NCBI RefSeq assembly: GCF_000168975.1 | Contig: NZ_AAUW01000017.1 | Coordinates: forward strand, 1-64,000 | DNA from: Roseibium aggregatum IAM 12614 | GTDB lineage: Bacteria > Pseudomonadota > Alphaproteobacteria > Rhizobiales > Stappiaceae | Direction: 5' to 3' | DNA: 64,000 bases | Shown: positions 28,572-36,444 of the stretch, in pieces | Layout of the letters: the number at the start of each line of letters is the position of its first letter | Position numbering within the stretch: position 1 is the first letter of the stretch | Notes under the pieces: generated by a model | Told to the model about the DNA's origin: nothing | Seen by the model: the letters and a program-made list of their open reading frames with translations, nothing else | Database searches by the model: none | Position numbers and translations under genes: made by a program

Positions 28572-29432
28572 ATGTCTGAATTCGTCACCCTGTTTGAAAT
28601 GGGCCCGCGCGACGGTCTGCAGAACGAGAAGATCTTTGTGCCGACCGCGCAGAAGATCGACCTGGTGGACCGCCTCTCCGCCTGTGGCTTCCGCAAGATC
28701 GAGGTGACCAGTTTCGTCAGTCCGAAGTGGGTGCCGCAGATGGCCGACGCCCAGGAGGTGATGGAAGGCATCTACCGGCACCCGTCCGTGACCTATGCGG
28801 TGCTGACGCCCAACGTCAAAGGCTATACGGCCGCCAAGAAGGTGTCGGCCGACGAAGTCGCCATTTTCGGCTCCGCCTCGGAAGGCTTCTCCAGGAAGAA
28901 CATCAATTGTTCGGTGGCCGAGAGCATCGAACGGTTCAAACCGCTTCTGGAAAAGGCACACGAGGACGGCATCCCGGTGCGAGGTTACGTTTCTTGCGTC
29001 ACCGACTGCCCCTATGATGGCCCGACACCGCCGGAAAAAGTTGCCGAAGTTGCCAGCACCTTGTTCGATCTCGGCTGCTACGAGATCTCCCTTGGCGACA
29101 CCATCGGCGCCGGAACGCCGGAAACCATCGGGAAGATGCTGGACGCCGTGCTGACGGCAATACCGGCCGATAAGACTGCCGGCCATTTTCACGACACCAA
29201 GGGCAGAGCCATCGAGAATATCGAAGTCAGTCTGGAAAGGGGCCTGCGCACCTTCGACAGCGCTGTCGGCGGCCTCGGTGGCTGTCCCTATGCACCGGGT
29301 GCCAAGGGCAATGTCGCAACCGAAGCCGTGCTCGACCTGATGACCCGGAAGGGCTTCGAGACCGGCATCGACCGGGTAAAGCTTGCTGAAATCGCCGACT
29401 TTGCCCGCACCCTCAGGAGCGTTGACGCATGA
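28572..29432 (+). CDS. liuE: Hydroxymethylglutaryl-CoA lyase
   Basis: A 286-residue HMG-CoA lyase, which splits 3-hydroxy-3-methylglutaryl-CoA to acetyl-CoA and acetoacetate, the last step of leucine degradation. It has the DRE-TIM N-terminus (FEMGPRDGLQNEK), SLGDTIGAGTP (about 174-184) and the family signature with catalytic cysteine GGLGGCPYAPGAKGN (about 235-249). A 118-bp gap precedes it. That gap contains a degenerate GC hairpin (28508-28534) resembling half of the family A repeats. The stop overlaps the next gene by 4 bp. Confidence 0.95.
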   Translation: MSEFVTLFEMGPRDGLQNEKIFVPTAQKIDLVDRLSACGFRKIEVTSFVSPKWVPQMADAQEVMEGIYRHPSVTYAVLTPNVKGYTAAKKVSADEVAIFGSASEGFSRKNINCSVAESIERFKPLLEKAHEDGIPVRGYVSCVTDCPYDGPTPPEKVAEVASTLFDLGCYEISLGDTIGAGTPETIGKMLDAVLTAIPADKTAGHFHDTKGRAIENIEVSLERGLRTFDSAVGGLGGCPYAPGAKGNVATEAVLDLMTRKGFETGIDRVKLAEIADFARTLRSVDA

Positions 29433-30217
29433 GCTTCGAGACAATCTCCCTTGGCGTTGACGACCGGGGCGTCGCAACGCTGACATTGAACCGCCCGGAC
29501 AAGCACAATTCGCTTTCCGCCACGATGATCACCGAACTGACGGACGCTGCCGCACAACTGGCGGCGGACGACACCGTCCGTGTCGTTGTCCTGACCGGGG
29601 CCGGGGCCAGCTTCTGCGCAGGCGGCGATCTTGGATGGATGCGCGAGCAGTTCGAGGCCGACCGCGAGGACCGCATGGCTGAGGCGCGCAAGCTTGCCAT
29701 GATGCTGCAAAGCCTCAACGAACTGCCGAAACCGCTGATCGGCCGCGTGCAGGGCCAGGCCTTTGGCGGCGGCATCGGCATGATGAGCGTCTGCGACACC
29801 GTGGTTGCCGTCGACAGTGCCAAATTTGGCCTGACGGAAGTGCGCCTCGGCCTCATCCCGGCAACCATCAGCCCCTATGTGCTGGCCCGCATGGGCGAAG
29901 GCAAGGCACGCCGGGTGTTCATGTCGGCCCGTCTGTTCGGCGCGGAAGAAGCACGGGGCCTCGATCTCGTCGCCAGGGTCGTGAGCGAAGCGGACCTTGA
30001 TGCCGCCATCGAAAAGGAAATCAAACCCTATCTCTCCGCCGCCCCCGCTGCCGTTGCCGCCTCCAAGGCGCTGGCCCGCAACCTGGGCCCGGAAATCACG
30101 GAAGAAATCATCGACGACACCATCCGCCGACTCGCCGAGACCTGGGAATCCCCGGAAGCCCGGGAAGGCATCTCCGCATTCTTCGAAAAGCGGAAGGCGA
30201 ACTGGGTCAGTTCGTAG
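29429..30217 (+). CDS. liuC: Methylglutaconyl-CoA hydratase (enoyl-CoA hydratase family)
   Basis: A 262-residue crotonase-fold enzyme that hydrates 3-methylglutaconyl-CoA to HMG-CoA. ASFCAGGDLGWM (about 54-65) and AFGGGIGMMSVCD form the oxyanion hole. The segment FGLTEVRLGLIPATISPYV (about 132-150) is typical of LiuC, and one of the two usual hydratase glutamates is replaced by glycine, as in that subgroup. It overlaps liuE by 4 bp and ends the operon. Isovaleryl-CoA dehydrogenase (liuA) is absent from this window. Confidence 0.9.
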   Translation: MSFETISLGVDDRGVATLTLNRPDKHNSLSATMITELTDAAAQLAADDTVRVVVLTGAGASFCAGGDLGWMREQFEADREDRMAEARKLAMMLQSLNELPKPLIGRVQGQAFGGGIGMMSVCDTVVAVDSAKFGLTEVRLGLIPATISPYVLARMGEGKARRVFMSARLFGAEEARGLDLVARVVSEADLDAAIEKEIKPYLSAAPAAVAASKALARNLGPEITEEIIDDTIRRLAETWESPEAREGISAFFEKRKANWVSS

Positions 30218-30286
30218 TTTGCAGCGGCTGATGTCAGCACCGGGTCTACAGACGATCAACCCTCTTTTCGCCGGCACCCCACACAC

Positions 30287-30394
30287 CCTCATGCTGAGGA
30301 GGACCGTCAGGTCCGTCTCGAAGCATGGGCCAGGAGCTCCGGCGTGTGCGGCCCATCCTTCGAGACGCGCGCAAGCGCGTTCCTCAGGATGAGG
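30287..30394. repeat. Palindromic intergenic repeat, family B, paired copies
   Basis: Two 45-bp arms in opposite orientation (30287-30331 and 30350-30394) begin CCTCATGCTGAGGA and end with CGAAGCATGGGCC or its complement. Each arm also contains its own small hairpin (GGACCGTCAGGTCC). A single related copy is at 43790-43829. The arrangement could form one long cruciform 70 bp after the liu operon, and may act as its terminator. No gene in 30218-30447. Confidence 0.78.
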
Positions 30395-30447
30395 ATGAAG
30401 TTGTGGTTAGCAGACTGCCGAATGAAAAGTGAGGGGTTAGCCCGGCC

Positions 30448-31283
30448 TCAATGCCCGGCGCTGCGCCTGGCGTGTTCGATCAGGGCCGCGATACGGGCGA
30501 CTTCCTTCTGCTCCGACTGCGGCGGTTCCTGCGGCGGGCCGCCGTACATGCGCTCACGCCGCTGGCGGATCTTCTTGCGCTGATATTCGCTGATCCCATC
30601 GGGCAGCTCCATGCCGGCCCTGTCGATGTTGATCAGCACCCGCTGAAGGTCCGGCACCAGTTCGGACGAAATGGTGAAAGTGGCGCCGTCCGGGCGCTTG
30701 AAACCAGCGTCGTGGTGGTCTCCGCCCCATTGAGCAGGACGGCGGACCTCGGACCGAGCGACCCGATTGTGGATTGGAACCAGGCCGCCCAGCCGGAGGC
30801 CTGCCACAGACGGATATCGATCTTTTTCAGATCCTCATACATCACCCGGACGCGCCGTCCGAACTGGATGAACTCGAACCCGTTGCTGAAGAAACGGACC
30901 CACGACGTTTCCTGCCGCGCGGACACGGTGAACAGCAGGGGTGCAATCGAGGCAGGGGCAAGACAGAGAAGCGCCATCAGCGCCGCGCCGCCGCTCCAGT
31001 CGGCCATCCCAATGAAGGCGATGGAAAAGAAAACAGCACCGAAAGCAAACCCGATTGCATCAAGCACAAGAACGGGCGGATGACAGACCGGCTTGACCGA
31101 ACCGGACGGCACGTTCGGCCGCGGCAGAGCGGCATAGATCCCGGCGGCGGCGATGATGCAGAGCAGGCTGCTGAGCACCGACATGAAAAAATATCCGCCG
31201 ACAATACCGAGCACACACAGACCGAGAGGCAATATCCGGCGCAGTAATTCAAGTTTTGCTGTTTTGCCCACACCGCTCTCCAT
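30448..31283 (-). pseudogene. Membrane protein of unknown function, split by a one-base frameshift
   Basis: Two overlapping frames make one product of about 275 residues. The upstream frame gives residues 1-190 or so, with two hydrophobic pairs (LGLCVLGIVGGYFFMSVLS; VLDAIGFAFGAVFFSIAFIG; AALMALLCLAPASIAPLLF) and a cytosolic segment (WVRFFSNGFEFIQFGRRVRVMYEDL). This last part resembles a membrane-linked PH-like domain. The natural continuation is in the other frame: TTTTLV joins FKRPDGATFTISSELV, then a charged tail with EYQRKKIRQRRERMYGGPP. The join needs one more base at the A-run 30701-30703. It may be a homopolymer sequencing error or a genuine mutation. I do not recognise a named family. 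Confidence 0.65.
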
Positions 31284-31463
31284 GCATTCAGCCAGTGGAC
31301 CGATACGAACTAGGGGGAGACTTCCGATTCTGCCATTGAATCAACTGAAGCGTTTTAAATCAAGAATACTGACAAACTATCCAGCCCTGACTTCCAAATA
31401 CGGCGCCGAGAGGCACATGGAAACGACCGGTTTGCACTTTACACCGGCCTTGCCGGCGGACGC

Positions 31464-32273
31464 TCAGGACACCTTGCGTTCACGTTCCATGAAGCTGAAC
31501 ATGTCGCGCACCTTGCCGAATTTTGGCGTGTCCAGTTCCAGGAACTTGTGCATGAGCGTGTCGATATCCTGGGCAGTGAACGGCTTCTTCAGGAACCCGT
31601 TTATGCCAACAAATGCCGCTGACCTCTCCAGGTAAGTCGTGTCGTTGGTCGACATCATGTAGATGCCGATCTTGCTGGACAGGTCGCGGATCGACCCGGC
31701 TAGCTCGATTCCATCAACGTCGGGCATGTGGAAATCCGTCAGTACGATCCGGAACTTACCCGACGCCAGAGCGCGAAGCGCGGCCGGCGCACTGTCGGCT
31801 TCCGAAATCTCGAAGTCGAACCGGCTGGCCTCCAGAACCTTGCGCGTCAGTTTGCGCATTGTTCCGCTGTCATCGACGATCAGGATCGGGTAGGTCATCG
31901 TCATCGTCATATAGGTGGAAACGATTTCCGAAACCTCGGCCTGATTGAACGGCTTCTTGAGGAAGTGATAAGCGCCGAACTTCTTCAGCGTGTTGGCATT
32001 GCGGTCGTCGAGGTCGCTCGAAATTGCAACGGTCAGGCAGCCTGTCGACTTTGTCTCGCCCATCGCGGCGATCACCTCCGGACCATTCAGCCCGGGCATA
32101 TTGATATCGATAAACGCCATGTTGATCTGCTTTTTCTTCAGAACCTCGACGGCGGCGCGGCCATTGTCGACATTGTCTATCTCGATGTAGCGCTTGGACC
32201 GGTGAACGGCGATGCCGCTGTTGATGACTTCACGCGCGACACCGCTGTCATCAGCGACAAGAATGCGGATCAT
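31464..32273 (-). CDS. Response regulator with two tandem receiver domains
   Basis: A 269-residue protein made of two CheY-like receiver domains and no output domain. Receiver 1 (about 1-120) has acidic D7-D8, phosphoacceptor D56 (AFIDINMPG) and a KKPF lysine at about 107. Receiver 2 (about 127-255) has D134-D135, phosphoacceptor D180 (VLTDFHMPD) and a KKPF lysine. Both sites look functional. I chose ATG 32273; the upstream in-frame TTG gives only four more residues. No kinase is adjacent, so it is an orphan, probably a phosphorelay or phosphate-sink protein, or one acting by protein contact. A 180-bp gap separates it from the frameshifted membrane gene. Confidence 0.87.
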   Translation of the reverse strand: MIRILVADDSGVAREVINSGIAVHRSKRYIEIDNVDNGRAAVEVLKKKQINMAFIDINMPGLNGPEVIAAMGETKSTGCLTVAISSDLDDRNANTLKKFGAYHFLKKPFNQAEVSEIVSTYMTMTMTYPILIVDDSGTMRKLTRKVLEASRFDFEISEADSAPAALRALASGKFRIVLTDFHMPDVDGIELAGSIRDLSSKIGIYMMSTNDTTYLERSAAFVGINGFLKKPFTAQDIDTLMHKFLELDTPKFGKVRDMFSFMERERKVS

Positions 32274-32725
32274 TTTATGCAGCAAGTGTCATCACCTCTT
32301 GTGCGGCGCTCGCATTGTCTTCTGAGGCCTGTCGAAATTTTCAAGTACAATAAGCAAACAAGTGTATATTTTCGGTTACTTAAAATTGTCAGGTAAATGA
32401 CAACCGAAAATACCAGCAAGAAATACATGCAATCTTTCGAAACAAACTCTGCATTTATTTCTACATATTACCTGACACACCCTCTCCAGCTGCGGCAGAC
32501 ATCGGAAAAACCTGGCTTCAGCACTGCTCTTCCGCAACAAGAGATGACATGTCGCGTCTACAGGCGAGTTCCTGAAAAAGGGGATAAGAGCACCGGCGTG
32601 CCTAATGACCCCTGCCCGGTTTGAAGCTTGCGAAAAGTCTGCCGGAAAAAGCCGGTTCAGGCGACAACGCACGGCATAAGGCTCTGCCCTGTTCTCAAAG
32701 ACCAGGCTGAAATGTTCTGAACCTT
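32274..32725. other. AT-richer non-coding stretch before the IS481 element
   Basis: About 450 bp of lower GC than its surroundings. No convincing gene: a 75-codon frame at 32397-32624 lacks a binding site and any recognisable feature. It may be a relic of older insertion events or hold the promoter of the double-receiver gene. Confidence 0.5.
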
Positions 32726-34023
32726 TGCCCGACCTGAGACATAGGTTACAGACCGTTCCGGACACATAGGTAACACTTTTCGTTTTTGCGGGAGGTGTCG
32801 ATGCCGTGGAAAGAGGTGTCCGTCATGGAGGAACGTCTTCGCTTCATCGCCCGTCTTCTGGATGGGGAAGGCATGAGTGCTGTGTGCCGTGAGTTCGGCA
32901 TCTCGCGCAAGACCGGCTACAAGATCTGGGATCGCTACCGGCAGGACAGCCTGGAAGCACTTTGCGACCGGTCCCGCCGTCCGGTGCGCTATGCCAACCA
33001 GCTGCCGGACCAGGTTGAGCGGCTGATTGTTTCCACGAAGAAGGACAAACCGCACTGGGGTGCGCGCAAGATCCGGGAGATCCTGGTCAGGAAGCTCGCC
33101 GGCGATGTGCGGATCCCGGCCCAAAGCACGGTGCATGCGGTGCTTGATCGCCACGGCCTTGTCAAGCGCGCCCGCAAGCGGCAGCGCGCCTACAAGGCCG
33201 AAGGCACGGCACTGTCGGCAGGCGTTCGTCCCAACGATCTGTGGTGTACCGATTTCAAGGGCGAGTTCAAACTGGGCACCGGCAATACTGTTACCCCTTG
33301 ACGGTCAGTGACCATGCCTCGCGCTATCTGTTGATGTGCGAAGCCTTTGACAGCACGAAGAAAGGCCAGTCATTGACGCCTTCGTGCGCCTGTTCAAGGA
33401 ACGCGGCCTGCCAGGGGCGATCCGCACCGACAACGGACTGCCATTTGCCTCACCTAACGGGCTCTACAATCTGTCGAAGCTGTCGGTGTGGTGGCTACGC
33501 CTGGGCATCGGCATCGAACGCATCAAGCCCGGACATCCCCAGCAGAACGGCCGACATGAACGCATGCATCTGACGCTCAAGAAGGAGGCGACCCGCCCAC
33601 CGGGCATGAACAGCCTCCAGCAGCAGGCGAAGTTCGATGCTTTTCTCAAGGAGTTCAACGAGGAACGCCCGCACGAGGCGCTCACCATGCAGATACCCGA
33701 TGAAGTCTACAAACCTTCACCCAGACCTTACCGGGGCTTGCCGGAGCTGGACTATCCCTTCCACGACCGGGATGCGCTTGTGACTGCCTGCGGGCGGATC
33801 TGCATGTATCGAAAGAAGATCAATGTCTCCACCGTGCTTGCCGGTCAAAAGCTCGGTATCAAGGAGGTCGACGAGGGAATTTGGCTGATCAGCTTCATGA
33901 GCTATGATCTGGGATACATCGACCTGGAGCAGAGAACACTACAGACAATCGACAACCCGTTCGGCACGAGGTTGTAACCCATGTCTCCGGTACAAACTGT
34001 TACCTATGTCTCCGGGTCGGACA
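32726..34023 (+). mobile_element. IS481-family insertion sequence, decayed
   Basis: About 1.3 kb. The left end reads TGCCCGACCTGAGACATAGG and the right end, on the complementary strand, TGTCCGACCCGGAGACATAG. These are imperfect inverted repeats, extended inward by GACATAGGTAACA-type subterminal repeats. It carries one transposase gene broken by two frameshifts. The right end lies 10 bp from the 3' end of tRNA-Thr. No clear target duplication was found; the flanks share only CTT. Confidence 0.8.
32801..33977 (+). pseudogene. IS481-family transposase with two frameshifts
   Basis: The reading frame starts at ATG 32801 (GGAGG 5 nt upstream) with a helix-turn-helix N-terminus (SAVCREFGISRKTGYKIWDRY) and the first catalytic aspartate in LWCTDFKGEF. 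It ends early at 33301. A second frame supplies YCYPLTVSDHASRYLLMCEAFD, and a third, from about 33366, has the remaining catalytic residues in AIRTDNG and QQNGRHERM. One base is missing near 33283-33288 and another near 33364-33368. With both restored it would be about 390 residues with a full DDE triad. As written it cannot make active transposase. Confidence 0.88.
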
Positions 34024-34033
34024 CTTGGGAAAG

Positions 34034-34109
34034 TGGTGCCGCTGAAGGGACTCGAACCCCCGACCCCATCATTACGAATGACGTGCTCTACCATCTGAGC
34101 TACAGCGGC
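34034..34109 (-). tRNA. tRNA-Thr (anticodon CGT)
   Basis: A 76-nt cloverleaf on the minus strand. The acceptor stem is GCCGCTG/CAGCGGC, the D-arm GCTC...GAGC, the anticodon loop TTCGTAA with anticodon CGT reading ACG, and the T-arm GGGGGTTCGAGTCCC-type, followed by A and an encoded CCA. The IS481 element ends 10 bp beyond its 3' end. Confidence 0.95.
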
Positions 34110-34314
34110 GTTTTCCGGCAGGTGCCGGACATCGCGCGATTTGGCGCGGACACTCAGGTCATGCCCGAGTGCGCCGCTAATTACCGGAGCTTGGCGTCAG
34201 ATGCAAGAGGCTAAAACCGGTTCTTTCAGGAAGATCACATCTTCCCTTTTCGCAAGATCCGGCAAACAGCCGTGCAACGGCACCTTCTGATGCTGACAGC
34301 GGCAGCGCCGTAGC

Positions 34315-34356
34315 GTGTGGCCCCAAAACTGAAGATGAAATGGTTTGGTCCACACC
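34315..34356 (-). terminator. Hairpin just after hemY
   Basis: GTGTGG pairs with CCACAC, extended imperfectly by CCCAAAAC against GTTTGG. It touches the hemY stop codon at 34357. No T-tract is visible on the minus strand, so it may be a weak or Rho-linked terminator. 34110-34314 holds nothing else. Confidence 0.4.
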
Positions 34357-36366
34357 CTAGTTGAAAAAGCGCGGACGCGGGGTCTTGGACGCCTCGCTGT
34401 CGTCGTCTTCATCCGGGCCCGGATCGTCCGGCATCCGCGACAGGGGAAACTCGATCGGCCGATTGAGATCCTCTTTGGAACTTCCGGATTTCGTCTCGCC
34501 GGACTTCGCTTCGCCCGCTTTCGCATCACCAGCCTTCGCCTCATCGGCTTTGGTGGAAGAAGACTTCGCCTCCGCGTTCTTGGAAGCGTCCTCACCCTTG
34601 GCATCTGTCTTGGGTAGCGTCTCGGGACCATTGTGACCTTGGGCTTTGCCCGCAGCTTCACCAGCGCCTGAAGACGTTTTGGCTGCTGTCACCGGCTTGG
34701 CTTCTGTCGCGGACGCCTTGGCAGGAGCAGCCTCTTTCTTGGGAGCAGCCTTTGCGGCCGCGGCGTCGGGCAAGTCCTTCAGGGCAGGGCTGAACTTGAC
34801 GTCGTCCGTCGTGCCCTCATAGCCCTGCTTGCCGACCGGCATCGTTGTTGCCTCAGAGGCCGCGCCTGCGGCCTTGTCCGCATCGGACTTGGGCTCCGAC
34901 GGTTTCGGATCGGTGGTCTTGGTGACAGGCTCCACCTCCAGCACGACAGCGCTGTCTTCCACATCAGAAACCGGACGAACAGGTTCGGCAACAGTGGCAG
35001 ACGGCAGGGCCGGTGCGTCGAACAGGCTGTCCTCAAGCAGCGGACCATCCTCGTCCGACAGGCTGCCAGGCGTTGCCCACTGGAACGCATCGAGCTTGCC
35101 GGTGACCGGTGAAACCGGCTGCCACTCGGCGGAAATGATGCCGTCGGCCATCCAGACCTTGTCCAGCGGCGCACTGACGGCACGGGCCAGCCAGTCGCGC
35201 GTGCGGCCCCGGTCGCCGTTTTCGGCTTCCTCCACTTCCGCCATCAGCAGGAACGCCTGACGGGTGGGTTCGGACTGCAGAACCTTTTTCAGCTGCTGGC
35301 GCGCTTCCTCGAACTCGCGCGCCTCCATGGCGGCGCGGGCGATGGCCAGCGCGCCTTCGGGGGTGTTGGCCCGTTGTGCGGACAGCGATTTCACCCGCTT
35401 CAGGCGATCGACAGCCGAATCGCCGGTGCGGACATGGGCATAGGTTTCCGCCAGATCCGGGTGCGGGAACAGACGCCACGTGGCTTCCAGCACCTTGGAC
35501 GCCTTGCGGATGTCGCCCCGGCGCGTGGCCAGACGTGAGGTCAGCACAGCCGCAGGCACCAGGTCGAGCGCCAGGCCGTGCGCTTCCTTGGCCAGCGAAT
35601 AGGCCCGCTCCGGCTCACCGTCCTCAAGTTTCATGGCAAGGGCCGTCAGGATAACGGCGCGCTGACGCCGGTAGGTTTTCTTGTCCAGCATCTTGGCGGC
35701 ATAGTTACGCTCCAGCGTCTTCAGCGCTTCGTCCCAGTGATGGGCGACCGCCTGATAGCCGAGCACGGCCTTGCCGGCCCATTCCAGACCAGGCGAGGTC
35801 TTGGCCGCTTCTTCCGCGTAATGGCGCGCAGCGACCGGTTCCTTGTGGCGCTCGGCTTCGATGAAGAGGCCGTGCAGACCAAGGGCCTTGGTGGCAGGGT
35901 CTTCCAGCATTGCCTCGAACCGCTGACGCGCTTCGTCGTCCTTGCCGGCAAGCTGCGCCGTCTGCGCCAGAAGCAGTTTTGCCGCAGGTTCATCGTCCAA
36001 CAGCTTGTCGGCATCCAGCGCATAGCGGCGCGCCAGTTTGGCGTTGCCCGTTCCCAGTGCGATCAGGCCCTGCGACAGGGCATTGTAGCCCTTGTCTTTC
36101 CGGCGGCGGCGGAAGAACCGGCTGGCAATCTGCGGCGACTTCAGAACAACGCGGATCGCCCAGACAATCACCAGGAAGACCGCCAGGAAAACAGCGGCGG
36201 CAAGGCCGACAATTACAGGCGACTGCTCCCAGATGTCCGTCCCGACCTGCTGACCGTTTTCATAAACCGGCCAGGAAATCTGGATTGTTCCCGGCAGGTC
36301 CGCCATCCAGGCAAAGCCCAGGGCAACGGCAAACAACAGCGCGAAAAAGAACAGAACGCGGATCAT
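34357..36366 (-). CDS. hemY: HemY-like membrane protein with TPR repeats
   Basis: A 669-residue inner-membrane protein of the proteobacterial HemY family, encoded in heme gene clusters and linked genetically to protoporphyrin synthesis; its biochemical role is unsettled. It has two N-terminal membrane segments (VLFFFALLFAVALGFAW, 4-20, and VIVGLAAAVFLAVFLVIVWAI, 51-71), the HemY N-terminal motif (about 25-130), then TPR-like helices to about residue 460. The last 200 or so residues are a low-complexity Ala/Lys/Ser/Glu/Asp tail (runs such as KAGDAKAGEAKSGETKSG), longer than in most HemY proteins. A GGAGCGAG site precedes the start. It follows the mitofilin-like gene by 78 bp. Confidence 0.88.
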   Translation of the reverse strand: MIRVLFFFALLFAVALGFAWMADLPGTIQISWPVYENGQQVGTDIWEQSPVIVGLAAAVFLAVFLVIVWAIRVVLKSPQIASRFFRRRRKDKGYNALSQGLIALGTGNAKLARRYALDADKLLDDEPAAKLLLAQTAQLAGKDDEARQRFEAMLEDPATKALGLHGLFIEAERHKEPVAARHYAEEAAKTSPGLEWAGKAVLGYQAVAHHWDEALKTLERNYAAKMLDKKTYRRQRAVILTALAMKLEDGEPERAYSLAKEAHGLALDLVPAAVLTSRLATRRGDIRKASKVLEATWRLFPHPDLAETYAHVRTGDSAVDRLKRVKSLSAQRANTPEGALAIARAAMEAREFEEARQQLKKVLQSEPTRQAFLLMAEVEEAENGDRGRTRDWLARAVSAPLDKVWMADGIISAEWQPVSPVTGKLDAFQWATPGSLSDEDGPLLEDSLFDAPALPSATVAEPVRPVSDVEDSAVVLEVEPVTKTTDPKPSEPKSDADKAAGAASEATTMPVGKQGYEGTTDDVKFSPALKDLPDAAAAKAAPKKEAAPAKASATEAKPVTAAKTSSGAGEAAGKAQGHNGPETLPKTDAKGEDASKNAEAKSSSTKADEAKAGDAKAGEAKSGETKSGSSKEDLNRPIEFPLSRMPDDPGPDEDDDSEASKTPRPRFFN

Positions 36367-36444
36367 TCAGCTCGCTCCCTGCGACGGCCGGCTTCTACCG
36401 GCACTTGGTTCCATTGACGGGCGGGCGAGTGGGCCGGCCTGCAT

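Noticed and set aside
32397..32624. A 75-codon frame in the AT-rich region before the IS481 element
   Set aside because: No ribosome binding site, no domain, and sits in apparent relic DNA.
32716..34033. Target-site duplication around the IS481 element
   Set aside because: Flanks share only CTT, too short to accept.
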